Part shown: positions 18,107 through 26,839 of the stretch, piece after piece
Position numbering within the stretch: position 1 is the stretch's first letter
Layout: each line of letters opens with the position of its first letter
Origin: Geodermatophilus arenarius
GTDB lineage: Bacteria > Actinomycetota > Actinomycetes > Mycobacteriales > Geodermatophilaceae
Reading direction: 5' to 3'
DNA: 64,000 nucleotides
Assembly (NCBI RefSeq): GCF_042654585.1
Contig: NZ_JBHSGR010000013.1
Coordinates: forward strand, 62,001 to 126,000
Translations under genes and position numbers: made by a program
The notes under the pieces: generated by a model
The model's input: the letters and a program-made list of their open reading frames with translations, nothing else
What the model was told of the DNA's origin: nothing
Databases searched by the model: none

Positions 18107-18136
18107 TCGGGCCCCGGCGCGTGCGCCGGGGCCCGA
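18107..18136 (-). terminator. Inverted repeat after sucB
   Basis: TCGGGCCCCGGCGC and GCGCCGGGGCCCGA form a 14-bp perfect stem with a 2-nt centre, 11 bp after the sucB stop on the minus strand and upstream of the epimerase start. No U tract is present, so termination strength is uncertain. Confidence 0.65.
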
Positions 18137-18146
18137 CCGGGGGACG

Positions 18147-20033
18147 TCAGCTCAGGCCGAGCTCGCCCTCGAACTGTCCGGCCTCGAGCCGCTCCTTCAC
18201 CGTGCCGAGGAACCGGGCGGCGTCGGCGCCGTCGACGATCCGGTGGTCGTAGGTGAGGGCCAGGTAGACCATCGAGCGCACCGCGATGACCTCGCCGAGG
18301 TCCGGGTCCTGCACGACGACCGGGCGCTTGACCACGGTGCCGGTGCCCAGGATCGCCACCTGCGGCTGGTTGATGATCGGCGTGTCGAACAGGGCGCCGC
18401 GGCTGCCGGTGTTGGTCAGCGTGAACGTGCCGCCGCCCAGCTCGTCCGGCGTCACCTTGTTCAGGCGGGTGCGCTCGGCGAGATCGGCGATCTTGCGGGC
18501 GAGCCCGCCGATGCTCAGGTCACCGGCGCCGTGGATGACCGGCACGAGCAGGCCGCGCTCGGTGTCGACGGCGACGCCCAGGTTCTCCTGGTCGTGGTAG
18601 GTGACCGTGCCGGCCTCCATGTCGACCGAGGAGTTCACGGCCGGGTGGGCCTTGAGCGCCTCGACCGCCGCCTTCGCGAAGAACGGCAGGAACGACAGCT
18701 TGACGCCCTCGCGGGCCTCGAAGTCCCGCTTGGCCCGGTCGCGCAGCTTGGCGATCCGGGTGACGTCGACCTCGACGACGGTGGTCAGCTGGGCGCTGAC
18801 CGCCAGCGACTCGACCATCCGCCGGGCGATGACCCCGCGCAGGCGGGACATCTTCTCGGTGCGGCCGCGCAGCGCGGTGTCCGGCCGGGCAGCCGGCGAC
18901 GGCGTGGTGGGCCGGCCGGCGGCGGCCGGGGCCGGAGCCGCCGCCGGAGCCGCCGCCGGAGCGGAGGCGGCCTCCGCGGCGGCCAGGGCGAGCTGCTTGC
19001 GGATGCGGCCGCCCACGCCGGTGCCGGTGATGCCGGCCAGGTCGACGCCGTGCTCGGCGGCCAGGCGGCGCACCAGGGGCGTCACGTAGGTGCCGCCACC
19101 GTCGGCCGGGGCCGCGCTCGCCGGAGCCGCGCCTGCCGAGGACGGGGCCTCGGCCCGCGCGGGCTGGGAGGGCTGGTTGCTCTGCTGCGCGCGGACGGTC
19201 TCGGCCTCGCCGGACCCGTAGTCGGCCCCGGCGGGGACCGACGGCGGCGCGGCCGGCGGCTGGGGCGCGGGCTGCTGCTCCTGACGCGGCGCCGGAGCGG
19301 GAGCCGGGGCCGGGGCGGGGGCGGGGGCCTCCTGCGGGGCGGGTGCCTGCGCGGCGGGGGCGGCAGCGGGGGCACCGCCACCGGCGGCGCCGGACCCGAT
19401 CACCGCCAGCTGGGCGCCGACCTCGACGGTCTCGTCCTCGTTGACCGTGATCGACAGCAGCGTCCCCGACACCGGGGCCGGGATCTCGGTGTCGACCTTG
19501 TCGGTCGAGACCTCGAGCAGCGGCTCGTCCGCGGTGACCTCGTCGCCGACCGCCTTGAGCCAGCGGGTGACGGTGCCCTCGGTGACGCTCTCGCCGAGCG
19601 CCGGCATGGTCACCGGCGTCCCCTCGCCACCGCCCTGACCGCCGCCCTGGTCGGCGGGGGCGGGGGCCTCGGCGGCGGGGGCGGGCTGCGGCTCGTCGGC
19701 GGCGCCGGGACCGGCGTCCTCCACCTGCTCGACCGGGGTCTGCGGGGTGGTGGCGTCGTCGGCGGAGGCCGGACCGCCGGCACCCGCGCCGTCACCCTCG
19801 CCGCCGATCACGGCCAGCTCGGCGCCGACCTCGACGGTCTCGTCCTCGGACACGAGGATCTTGGTGAGGACACCCGCCGCGGGGGAGGGGATCTCGGTGT
19901 CGACCTTGTCGGTCGAGACCTCGAGCAGCGGCTCGTCGGCCTCGACCTGCTCACCCTCCTGCTTCAGCCATCGGGTGACCGTGCCCTCGGTGACGCTCTC
20001 GCCCAGGGCGGGCATGGTGACGGAGGTCGGCAT
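18147..20033 (-). CDS. sucB: Dihydrolipoamide acyltransferase E2 with two lipoyl domains
   Basis: The E2 component of 2-oxoacid dehydrogenase complexes (actinobacterial SucB/DlaT type, 628 residues). Two lipoyl domains, each with MPALGESVTEGTVTRWLK and the lipoylated Lys in EVSTDKVDTEIP, lie at about residues 5-78 and 142-215, joined by Ala/Pro linkers. A subunit-binding domain (YVTPLVRRLAAEHGVDLAGI) and the catalytic domain with ALTYDHRIVDGADAARFL follow. In mycobacteria the equivalent E2 (DlaT) serves PDH. LipA and LipB modify its lysines, and the upstream gene encodes E3. The ATG follows AAGGAG. Confidence 0.95.
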   Translation of the reverse strand: MPTSVTMPALGESVTEGTVTRWLKQEGEQVEADEPLLEVSTDKVDTEIPSPAAGVLTKILVSEDETVEVGAELAVIGGEGDGAGAGGPASADDATTPQTPVEQVEDAGPGAADEPQPAPAAEAPAPADQGGGQGGGEGTPVTMPALGESVTEGTVTRWLKAVGDEVTADEPLLEVSTDKVDTEIPAPVSGTLLSITVNEDETVEVGAQLAVIGSGAAGGGAPAAAPAAQAPAPQEAPAPAPAPAPAPAPRQEQQPAPQPPAAPPSVPAGADYGSGEAETVRAQQSNQPSQPARAEAPSSAGAAPASAAPADGGGTYVTPLVRRLAAEHGVDLAGITGTGVGGRIRKQLALAAAEAASAPAAAPAAAPAPAAAGRPTTPSPAARPDTALRGRTEKMSRLRGVIARRMVESLAVSAQLTTVVEVDVTRIAKLRDRAKRDFEAREGVKLSFLPFFAKAAVEALKAHPAVNSSVDMEAGTVTYHDQENLGVAVDTERGLLVPVIHGAGDLSIGGLARKIADLAERTRLNKVTPDELGGGTFTLTNTGSRGALFDTPIINQPQVAILGTGTVVKRPVVVQDPDLGEVIAVRSMVYLALTYDHRIVDGADAARFLGTVKERLEAGQFEGELGLS

Positions 20034-20093
20034 CGGGGCGGGGCTCCTTCGTGGTGGCGCGGGTGGGGGAGACGGGGAGCGGAGCCGGCCGGC

Positions 20094-21473
20094 TCAGCTG
20101 TGGGCGTGCAGCGGCTTGCCGGCCAGGGCCAGGTGGGCCTCGCCGATCGCCTCGCTCTGCGTGGGGTGCGGGTGGATCAGGGAGGCGACCTCGTCGGGCA
20201 GGGCCTCCCAGTTGAAGATCAGCTGCGCCTCGGCGACGAGCTCGCCGACCCGGCTACCGACCATGTGCACGCCGACGACCGGGCCGTCCTTCTGACGGAT
20301 CAGCTTGACCGCGCCCTGGGTCTTGAGGATCTGGCTGCGGCCGTTGCCGCCCAGGTCGTAGACGAGGGTCTCGACGTCGCCGTACTTGTCGCGGGCCTGG
20401 GTCTCGGTCAGGCCGACCGAGGCGACCTCGGGGTCGGAGTAGGTGACGCGCGGGACGCCGGCGTAGTCGATCGGCACGACCGGGAGGCCGGCCAGCCGCT
20501 CGGCGACGAGGATGCCCTCGCCGAACCCGACGTGGGCCAGCTGCAGGGTGGGGATGAGGTCACCGACGGCGGAGATGGTCGGGACGTTGGTCTGGCAGTA
20601 CTCGTCGACCAGCACGTAGCCGCGGTCCATCGCGACGCCGGCCTCCTCGTAGCCCAGGCCCTGGCTGACCGGGCCGCGGCCGATGGCCACCAGCACGATC
20701 TCGGCCTCGAACTCCTTGCCGTTCTGCAGGCTGACCTTGACGCCGTTCTCGGTGGACTGCACCGAGGACACCATGTTGCCGAGCTCGAAGTTGATCTTCC
20801 GGCGGCGGAAGGCGCGCTCGAGGAGCTTGGAGGAGTTCTCGTCCTCCAGCGGCACCAGGTGCTTGAGGCCCTCGATGATCGTGACGTCGACGCCGAAGGA
20901 CTTCCAGGCGCTGGCGAACTCGCAGCCGATGACACCGCCGCCCAGGATGATCGCGGAGGTCGGGACGCGGTCGAGCGCGAGGGCCTGCTCGCTGTCCAGG
21001 ACGCGGACGCCGTCGAGCTCGACGCCCGGGATGGAGCGCGAGTAGGAGCCGGTGGCCAGCAGCACGTGGCGGCCCTCGTAGGTCTGGCCGTCGACCGCCA
21101 CCGCGGTGGGGGAGACCAGCCGGCCCTCGCCCTCGACGTAGGTGATCTTGCGGCTCTTGATCAGGCCCTGCAGGCCCTTGTACAGCCGCGAGATGACGCC
21201 GTCCTTGTAGGAGTTGACGCCGTCCATGTCGATGCCGGCCAGCGAGGTCTTCACCCCGAACTGCTCGCCCTCGCGGGCCAGGTCGGCGACCTCACCGGCG
21301 TGCAGCAGGGCCTTGGTGGGGATGCACCCGCGGTGCAGGCAGGTGCCGCCGACCTTGTCCTTCTCGATCAGGACGACCGACATCCCCAGCTCCGCGGCCC
21401 GCAGTGCGGCGGCGTAGCCACCCGAGCCACCACCGAGGATGACCAGGTCGGCGGGGGTGGTGGGTGCGCTCAC
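20094..21473 (-). CDS. lpdA: Dihydrolipoyl dehydrogenase (E3)
   Basis: Reoxidises dihydrolipoyl groups of E2/GcvH with NAD+. The 459-residue flavoprotein starts VSAPTTPADLVILGGGSGGYAAALRAAELG, carries the redox disulfide in GGTCLHRGCIPTKALL, the NAD motif AIILGGGVIGCEFASAW and the dimer-interface active-site HPHPTQSE. The GTG at 21473 is preferred over the longer frame because GAGGAG lies 7 nt upstream and homology begins there. It lies directly upstream of sucB, giving an E3-E2 unit. Confidence 0.95.
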   Translation of the reverse strand: MSAPTTPADLVILGGGSGGYAAALRAAELGMSVVLIEKDKVGGTCLHRGCIPTKALLHAGEVADLAREGEQFGVKTSLAGIDMDGVNSYKDGVISRLYKGLQGLIKSRKITYVEGEGRLVSPTAVAVDGQTYEGRHVLLATGSYSRSIPGVELDGVRVLDSEQALALDRVPTSAIILGGGVIGCEFASAWKSFGVDVTIIEGLKHLVPLEDENSSKLLERAFRRRKINFELGNMVSSVQSTENGVKVSLQNGKEFEAEIVLVAIGRGPVSQGLGYEEAGVAMDRGYVLVDEYCQTNVPTISAVGDLIPTLQLAHVGFGEGILVAERLAGLPVVPIDYAGVPRVTYSDPEVASVGLTETQARDKYGDVETLVYDLGGNGRSQILKTQGAVKLIRQKDGPVVGVHMVGSRVGELVAEAQLIFNWEALPDEVASLIHPHPTQSEAIGEAHLALAGKPLHAHS

Positions 21474-21582
21474 GACGTGCTCCTCGATGCTCTCGGCCTG
21501 CCCCACCGGAACGGGTGGGGGATGGTCCTCGACCATCCTGCCACTCCACGTGACGGCGCAGGCCGAGGGCGGTTGCGCGCCG

Positions 21583-21609
21583 CGTGCGGCCGGGGTCCCC
21601 GGCCGCACG
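21583..21609 (-). terminator. Inverted repeat after pepA
   Basis: CGTGCGGCCGGGG and CCCCGGCCGCACG form a 13-bp perfect stem beginning 6 bp beyond the pepA stop on the minus strand and upstream of lpdA. It is likely a terminator or 3' end protector; no U run is present. Confidence 0.6.
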
Positions 21610-21614
21610 GGCGG

Positions 21615-23126
21615 TCAGCGGGTCAGCAGGTCCTCGATGGTCGCCAGCAGGGTGCGGACCGGCACCCCGGTGCCGCCCTTGGGCGTGTAGCCCCAGGGCG
21701 CACCGGTGTTGAAGCTGGGGCCGGCGATGTCGACGTGCGCCCAGGGCAGCCCGGCCGGGACGAACTCGGCGAGGAAGTGCGCCCCGACGAGCATGCCGCC
21801 CATCCGGTCGGCGTTGGCGTTGACGAAGTCGGCGACCGGCGAGTCGATGCCGCGCCGCAGCTCCTCGGGCATCGGCATCGGCCACATCGGCTCGCCGCTG
21901 CGCCGGCTGGCCGCGACGACCGCGTCGCGCATGTCGTCGCTGCCCATGACGCCGGCGGTGCGCGCGCCGAGGGCGACCAGCTGGGCGCCGGTGAGGGTCG
22001 AGGTCTCGAGCAGGACGTCCGGGGAGTCCTCGGCCGCGCGGGCGATGGCGTCGGCCAGGATCACCCGGCCCTCGGCGTCGGTGTTGGTGATCTCGGCCTT
22101 CTTGCCGTTGCGGAAGGTGACCACGTCGGCGGGGCGGTACGCGGTGCCGCTGGGCAGGTTCTCCGCCATCGGGACGGTGGCGGTCACCTCGACCGGCAGG
22201 CCGAGCTGGGCGACCAGGCACACGGTGGCGATCACGGCCGCGGCGCCGGCCATGTCGCTCTTCATCTCGTCCATCTTCGCGGCGGGCTTGATCGACAGGC
22301 CGCCGCTGTCGAAGGTGATGCCCTTGCCGACGAGGGCGACCTTCTTCTGCGCCTTCTTGCCCGTGTAGGTCATCCGCAGCAGCCGCGGGCCGCGCGCGGA
22401 GCCGGCGCCGACGGCCAGGATGCCGCCGTAGCCGCCGGCGACGAGGTCGTCCTCGTCGAGCACCTCGACCTTCAGGCCGGCCGCCTTGCCGGCCGCGGCG
22501 CCGCGGGAGGCGAGCTCGGCCGGGTGGAGGTCGTTGGGCGGGGTGTTGACCAGGTCCCGCACCAGCGCGACCGCGTCGGCCACGGCGCGGACCCGCGCCA
22601 GCGGGGCCTTGGCCGCACCGGCGTCGGGGACGACGACCGTGAACTCGCGCGGCGGGGTGGGCCGGTCGGCGGGCAGGTCGGACTTGTAGGCGGTGAACTC
22701 GTACGCGCCCAGCAGGGCGCCCTCGCCGACGGCGTGCAGCCGCTCGGCGTCGGGGGTCCCGCCGACCGCGGCCAGTAGGGTCACGACCGAACCGCGGCCG
22801 GTCAGCGCCCGGCTGGCGGCGCCGGCGGCACGCCGGATCGCCTCGGGGGAGTACCCGCCGGTGGCCTCGGGGGCGCCGAGCCCGACGGCGGCGACGACCG
22901 GGAACGGCCCCTGCCCGAGGCTGGCCACCCGGGTGACCTCGTCCTGGGCGCCGCGCGCCCCGAGGTCGGCCAGGGCGGGCAGCAGCCGGCCGCCGAGCAG
23001 CCGGTCCACGGCCTCCGCGCCCGGCGTGGGCAGCGGGCCGGCGGACCCCTTCCCGATGCCGACGACGACGGCGTCGGCGGGCGTCTTCTCGAGCGGGCGG
23101 TCGGTGGCGGTGATCGTGGGCGGCAC
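21615..23126 (-). CDS. pepA: Leucyl aminopeptidase (M17)
   Basis: A cytosolic dizinc aminopeptidase, 503 residues. The catalytic domain shows VGKGITFDSGGLSIKP (metal-binding Lys and Asp), MKSDMAGAAAV and the family signature NTDAEGRVILADA with the Asp, Glu and catalytic Arg. The N-terminal domain (about 170 residues) is typical of M17. The GTG at 23126 has TAGGAT on the minus strand at 23133-23138, 6 nt upstream (leaderless). That -10 box abuts a dispersed repeat. It is equivalent to pepB (Rv2213). Confidence 0.95.
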   Translation of the reverse strand: MPPTITATDRPLEKTPADAVVVGIGKGSAGPLPTPGAEAVDRLLGGRLLPALADLGARGAQDEVTRVASLGQGPFPVVAAVGLGAPEATGGYSPEAIRRAAGAASRALTGRGSVVTLLAAVGGTPDAERLHAVGEGALLGAYEFTAYKSDLPADRPTPPREFTVVVPDAGAAKAPLARVRAVADAVALVRDLVNTPPNDLHPAELASRGAAAGKAAGLKVEVLDEDDLVAGGYGGILAVGAGSARGPRLLRMTYTGKKAQKKVALVGKGITFDSGGLSIKPAAKMDEMKSDMAGAAAVIATVCLVAQLGLPVEVTATVPMAENLPSGTAYRPADVVTFRNGKKAEITNTDAEGRVILADAIARAAEDSPDVLLETSTLTGAQLVALGARTAGVMGSDDMRDAVVAASRRSGEPMWPMPMPEELRRGIDSPVADFVNANADRMGGMLVGAHFLAEFVPAGLPWAHVDIAGPSFNTGAPWGYTPKGGTGVPVRTLLATIEDLLTR

Positions 23127-23137
23127 CGCTCGATCCT

Positions 23138-23210
23138 AGAAGGACCCCCGTGTGCCCCACGCCTCGCAGGCCCGGCGCGGGTCCGTGCACGGGGGCCGTT
23201 CCAGCAGGTC
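23138..23210 (+). repeat. Dispersed inverted-repeat element, copy 3
   Basis: Reads AGAAGGACCCCCGTGTGCCC, CACGCCTCGC, GGCGCGGGTCC, GTGCACGGGGGCCGTTCC, AGCAGGTC. It belongs to the same subtype as the copy at 40518 (CACGCCTCGC...GGCGCGGG, then GGCCGTTCCAG). It sits in the divergent pepA-gcvT promoter region, right beside the pepA -10 box and 6 bp before the gcvT -10 box. Confidence 0.75.
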
Positions 23211-23228
23211 GCCGGATAGCGTGCGGGG

Positions 23229-24338
23229 GTGACCGCGCGGACCTCGCCCCTCCACGACCGCCACGTGGCGGCCGGCGCCAAGCTGGCCGACTTCGGCGGC
23301 TGGTCGATGCCGATCGAGTACGCCGGCGGCGGGGTGCTCGCCGAGCACGCCGCCGTGCGGGAGGCGGTGGGCCTGTTCGACGTCTCGCACCTGGGCACCG
23401 GCACCGTGCGCGGGCCCGGTGCCGCGGCCCTGGTCGACGCCTGCCTGACCAACGACCTCGGGCGGATCGGGCCGGGGCAGGCGCAGTACACGCTGTGCTG
23501 CGTCCCCGACGGCGAGGCCGACGCCGGCGGCGTGGTCGACGACCTCATCGTCTACCTGCACTCACCCGACGACGTGCTGCTCGTGCCCAACGCCGCCAAC
23601 GCGCAGGAGGTCCTGGCGCGGCTCGCGGCCGCCGCGCCGGACGGCGTCACGGTGACCGACCGGCACGAGGAGGTCGCCGTCCTCGCCGTGCAGGGGCCGC
23701 GCTCCGCCGCCGTCCTCGAGGCCGCCGGACTGGCCGCCGGACTGGACTACATGGCGTTCGCGGGCGGGGAGGGGCAGGAGGTCACCGTCTGCCGCACCGG
23801 CTACACCGGCGAGCACGGCTACGAGCTGCTCGTCGCCGCCGAGCGGGCCGGCGCGCTGTGGGACCGGCTGCTCGAGGCCGGCGCCGCCGAGGGGATCCGC
23901 CCGTGCGGGCTGGGCGCGCGGGACACGCTGCGCACCGAGATGGGCTACCCGCTGCACGGGCACGAGCTGTCCCGCCGGATCACCCCCAACCAGGCGCGCA
24001 GCGGCTGGGCGGTCGGGTGGAGGAAGCCCGCGTTCTGGGGGCGGCAGGCGCTGCTGGCCGAGCGGGAGGCCGGCGCGACGCGGCTGCTGTGGGGCCTGCG
24101 CGCCACCGGCCGCGGGATCCCGCGTCCCGGCATGGACGTGCTCGACGAGGCCGGCCGCCGCGTCGGCGAGGTCACCAGCGGCACCTTCTCCCCGACGCTG
24201 CGCACCGGGATCGCGCTGGCCCTGCTCGACGCCGCGGCCGGCATCGCCCCGGACACCCCGCTCGCCGTCGACGTCCGGGGCCGCCCGCAGCCCGTCGTCG
24301 CCGTCCGGCCGCCGTTCGTGCCCTCCCACGTGCGCTGA
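23229..24338 (+). CDS. gcvT: Aminomethyltransferase (glycine cleavage T protein)
   Basis: Transfers the methylene of the aminomethyl-lipoyl GcvH to tetrahydrofolate in the glycine cleavage system. The 369-residue protein shows HDRHVAAGAKLADFGGWSMPIEY, FDVSHLGT, the folate-binding region DDLIVYLHSPDDVLLVPNAAN and the C-terminal GWRKPAFWGRQAL. The GTG at 23229 lies 6 nt after TAGCGT (23217-23222), a leaderless arrangement, and no glycine riboswitch is present in the short upstream region. It shares lipoate dependence with sucB-lpdA across the divergent promoter. Confidence 0.93.
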   Translation: MTARTSPLHDRHVAAGAKLADFGGWSMPIEYAGGGVLAEHAAVREAVGLFDVSHLGTGTVRGPGAAALVDACLTNDLGRIGPGQAQYTLCCVPDGEADAGGVVDDLIVYLHSPDDVLLVPNAANAQEVLARLAAAAPDGVTVTDRHEEVAVLAVQGPRSAAVLEAAGLAAGLDYMAFAGGEGQEVTVCRTGYTGEHGYELLVAAERAGALWDRLLEAGAAEGIRPCGLGARDTLRTEMGYPLHGHELSRRITPNQARSGWAVGWRKPAFWGRQALLAEREAGATRLLWGLRATGRGIPRPGMDVLDEAGRRVGEVTSGTFSPTLRTGIALALLDAAAGIAPDTPLAVDVRGRPQPVVAVRPPFVPSHVR

Positions 24339-24363
24339 GCGCAGGAGCCCGCCGGGGAGGGGC

Positions 24364-25500
24364 TCAGGCCTTCTGCTTCGACTCCTTCGTCGGCTCCGGC
24401 GGGTCGGGCAGCTCGTCGGCCATCGTGGCGTTGCGCTGGCCCATGGGGACCGGCGGGCCCTCGGTGGTGTCCTCGGCCGTCTGGTGCTCGGCCTCGGAGT
24501 TGATCTCCGCGCCGAGCAGGACCAGGTAGCAGGTCAGGTACAGCCACAGCATCAGCACGATGACGCCGGCGATGGCGCCGTAGGTCTTGTCGTACGAGCC
24601 GAAGTTGTTGACGTAGAAGCTGAAGCCCAGGCTGACCAGCGCCCAGATGACCGTGACGACGATCGCGCCGAGGCTCACCCACTTGAGCTGCGGCGCGTCG
24701 CGGTCGGGAGCGACCCGGTAGAGCACCGCCAGCGAGCCGGCGAACACCCCGAGCAGCAGGACCCACCGCAGGACCTGCGCCAGGACCGTGCCGACGACGC
24801 CGAGGGGGAGCGCGTCCATCACGACCGGCACCACCGCGACCAGCGCGAAGGTGACCAGCACGAACACGATGGCGCCGAGCGTGAGCCCGAGCGCCATCGC
24901 CTTGCGCTTGACGAAGCCGCGGGTCTCCACCTCGTCGTAGGCGATGTTCACCGCGGTGATGACGTTGCCCGTGCCGCCGGACGCCGACCACAGCGCCGCG
25001 AGCACCGAGACCACGAGCGACAGCGACAGCGCGCCGCCGCTGTTCTGCGTGATCGCGGTCAGCTGGTCGCCGATCAGCGCCGCCGCCTCGTCGGGCAGCT
25101 GGGCCGAGAGGCTCTCGACCTGCCGGGCGACGGTCTCCGGCGAGGCCACGAGCCCGTAGATGGAGATCGTCGCGATCAGCGCCGGGAAGATCGCGAGGAA
25201 GGCGAAGAACGCGACGCCGCCGGCGATGATCGGCATGTTGTCGGCGTTGTTCTCCGCCCACGCCCGCTTGACGATCTGCTTCCAGCCCCGGGCCGGGATC
25301 TCGGTGGGCTTGTCCGCGTGCATCCCGGGGAGCTCGGCCGGCGTTGGGCCGCCGGGTGGCACCCGGCCCGGATCGGCCGCCTCCTCACCCCGGGCGGCCC
25401 GCTGCGCCGCCTCCCGCGCGGCCGCCCGCCGGGCGGCCTTCTCCTCGACCCGCTCGCGGATGCGGTCGACCGCGCTGTCGCGCTGCCTGGTCCCGCCCAT
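24364..25500 (-). CDS. YihY/BrkB family integral membrane protein
   Basis: A 378-residue protein. An Arg/Ala-rich basic N-terminal tail of about 60 residues precedes a YihY domain with six hydrophobic segments. The family signature MPIIAGGVAFFAFLAIFPALIA is at about residue 90, and SLGFSFYVNNFGSYDKTYGAIAGVIVLMLWLYLTCY near the end. The tail is acidic and polar. Members were once called ribonuclease BN in error; the role (possibly transport or envelope) is unsettled. The ATG at 25500 follows GGGAGG by 10 nt. It lies downstream of DUF4235-DUF3618-Holin-X genes in the same direction. Confidence 0.9.
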   Translation of the reverse strand: MGGTRQRDSAVDRIRERVEEKAARRAAAREAAQRAARGEEAADPGRVPPGGPTPAELPGMHADKPTEIPARGWKQIVKRAWAENNADNMPIIAGGVAFFAFLAIFPALIATISIYGLVASPETVARQVESLSAQLPDEAAALIGDQLTAITQNSGGALSLSLVVSVLAALWSASGGTGNVITAVNIAYDEVETRGFVKRKAMALGLTLGAIVFVLVTFALVAVVPVVMDALPLGVVGTVLAQVLRWVLLLGVFAGSLAVLYRVAPDRDAPQLKWVSLGAIVVTVIWALVSLGFSFYVNNFGSYDKTYGAIAGVIVLMLWLYLTCYLVLLGAEINSEAEHQTAEDTTEGPPVPMGQRNATMADELPDPPEPTKESKQKA

Positions 25501-25541
25501 CTGCCGCCCCCTCCCGTCGGTCGCCGTCCGGCCGGGCGGCG

Positions 25542-25817
25542 TCAGTCGCCCGGCCAGCTGCCGGTGAGCTTGGTGAAGCCGCGCGCGCCGGCGCGGTCGA
25601 TCGCCGCCTTGGTGGCGGCGAAGATTGCGCCCTGGATCGCCGCGGCGAGGACCACCTCGCGCATGCGGTACTCGCTCTGCAGCGCGTCGGGGGCGTCGTC
25701 CTCCCCGGAGATGCGCTTCCACACCTGCTTGAAGACCGCCCCGGAGACGACACCGGCGAGGATGCCCCCGACCAGGCCGACCGGGCGGTAGACGAGCTTC
25801 GCGCCCTTGCTGCTCAC
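25542..25817 (-). CDS. DUF4235 small membrane protein
   Basis: A 91-residue protein starting MSSKGAKLVYRPVGLVGGILAGVVSGAVFKQVWKR, with a Gly-rich hydrophobic segment near residues 12-28 and a second in REVVLAAAIQGAIFAATKAAIDR. This is the DUF4235 family found across actinobacteria. The GTG at 25817 overlaps the stop of the DUF3618 gene (GTGA) and follows GAGGAGG. The function is unknown, and the operon with DUF3618 and Holin-X suggests an envelope role. Confidence 0.85.
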   Translation of the reverse strand: MSSKGAKLVYRPVGLVGGILAGVVSGAVFKQVWKRISGEDDAPDALQSEYRMREVVLAAAIQGAIFAATKAAIDRAGARGFTKLTGSWPGD

Positions 25818-26281
25818 TTCCGCACCCTCCTCGCGGCCTTCCGGGTCCGCTGCCTCGTCCTCCGCGCGTTCCTCGCCACCGCCCGGCGGGCCTGGGCCGC
25901 CTCGCGGGCGGCCTCCTTGCGGGCCCGGTGGGCCTCGGCGCGGGCCTGTGCCACGGCGGTCGTCGACCCGGTGGCGGCGGCCGCGGCCCGGCGGTGCCGG
26001 CGCCGCCGCCGCCAGACGAGCAGCCCGACCAGGCCTGCGAGCGCGGCACCGGCGCCGATGACGGTGGGCGGGCTCTCGCGGTAGGTCTCGACGGCGGTGT
26101 CCTTGGCCCGGGCCGCCCCCTCCTTGGCCCGGGCGGGGACGTCGAGGCGGTGGCTGAGCTCGTCGACGGTGCGGCCGAGCTGCTCCCGGGTGGCCTCGAT
26201 CTCGGCCTTGATGGCCTCGGGGTCGGTGGGGCCGTTCGCGGCGGCGTCGTCGGGCCGGGAGCCGCCGGTCGGGGTGCTCAT
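25814..26281 (-). CDS. DUF3618 family membrane-anchored basic protein
   Basis: A 155-residue protein. The N-terminal half has the DUF3618 pattern DPEAIKAEIEATREQLGRTVDELSHRLDVPARAK, then one hydrophobic segment (VIGAGAALAGLVGLLVW), then a C-terminal tail composed almost only of Arg, Ala, Lys and His (RKEAAREAAQARRAVARNAR). Such a tail could bind nucleic acid or acidic polymers, but this is inference. The ATG follows AAGGAGAG and overlaps the Holin-X stop (ATGA). Confidence 0.85.
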   Translation of the reverse strand: MSTPTGGSRPDDAAANGPTDPEAIKAEIEATREQLGRTVDELSHRLDVPARAKEGAARAKDTAVETYRESPPTVIGAGAALAGLVGLLVWRRRRRHRRAAAAATGSTTAVAQARAEAHRARKEAAREAAQARRAVARNARRTRQRTRKAARRVRK

Positions 26282-26715
26282 CGGCGCGCACTCTCCTTCA
26301 CCGTCGCGATGTCGGCCTTGGTGCTGGCGATCGCCTCGGTCGGCACCGGCGGCGTGCCCTTCTGCACGTCCTTCTTGCCGACCAGCGCCAGGACCCCGGC
26401 GACGGCGAACAGCACCACCGCCACGATCAGGGCGGCGAGCCAGGCGGGCAGGACGACGTCCAGGGCCAGGACGGCGGTGGCGACCAGCACGCACAGCCCG
26501 AGGAAGCCGAACAGCCCGGCGCCGCCGAACAGGCCGGCGCCGATGCCCAGGCGCTTGGCCTTCTGCGTCATCTCGGCCTGGGCGAGGCGCGCCTCGTCGC
26601 GGACCAGGCGGGAGACCTGCTCGGTCAGCTGGCTGATCAGCTGGCCGGTCGAGGCCTCGTCGGTCGACGGCGGCGGGGGTGTGGCGCGCGAGGCGCCCGC
26701 GGGGGGCACGGTCAT
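26278..26715 (-). CDS. Putative actinobacterial Holin-X (phage holin superfamily III) protein
   Basis: A 145-residue protein with STGQLISQLTEQVSRLVRDEARLAQAEMTQKAKRLG preceding two hydrophobic segments (GLFGGAGLFGFLGLCVLVATAVL and WLAALIVAVVLFAVAGVLALV) and a short polar tail, the usual layout of the Holin-X/DUF1469 family. Despite the name, chromosomal members occur next to DUF3618 and are not known to lyse cells. It is the first gene of the three-gene overlapping operon; the ATG follows GGAGG. Confidence 0.85.
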   Translation of the reverse strand: MTVPPAGASRATPPPPSTDEASTGQLISQLTEQVSRLVRDEARLAQAEMTQKAKRLGIGAGLFGGAGLFGFLGLCVLVATAVLALDVVLPAWLAALIVAVVLFAVAGVLALVGKKDVQKGTPPVPTEAIASTKADIATVKESARR

Positions 26716-26839
26716 CGGTCCTCCGGGGAACGGGGCGGTCGATGACCTCCCATGCCCGGGGAGATCGGCGGCGTAACCCCGCGGGTGGTCACACCCCGGA
26801 CACGACGCGGGCGGACGGCGCGGTCACTACCCTCGCGCC

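Noticed and set aside
16167..22778. A 2203-codon open frame on the plus strand
   Set aside because: It runs antisense across sucB, lpdA and pepA and has low-complexity Arg/Gly/Ala composition. It is a shadow of high-GC codon usage.
23139..23228. Glycine riboswitch before gcvT
   Set aside because: The gene starts 6 nt after its -10 box, so no leader RNA exists, and the upstream sequence is a dispersed repeat.
26278..26715. Prophage remnant suggested by the holin-like protein
   Set aside because: No other phage gene, integrase or att-like repeat is nearby. The Holin-X family is a normal chromosomal envelope family in actinobacteria.
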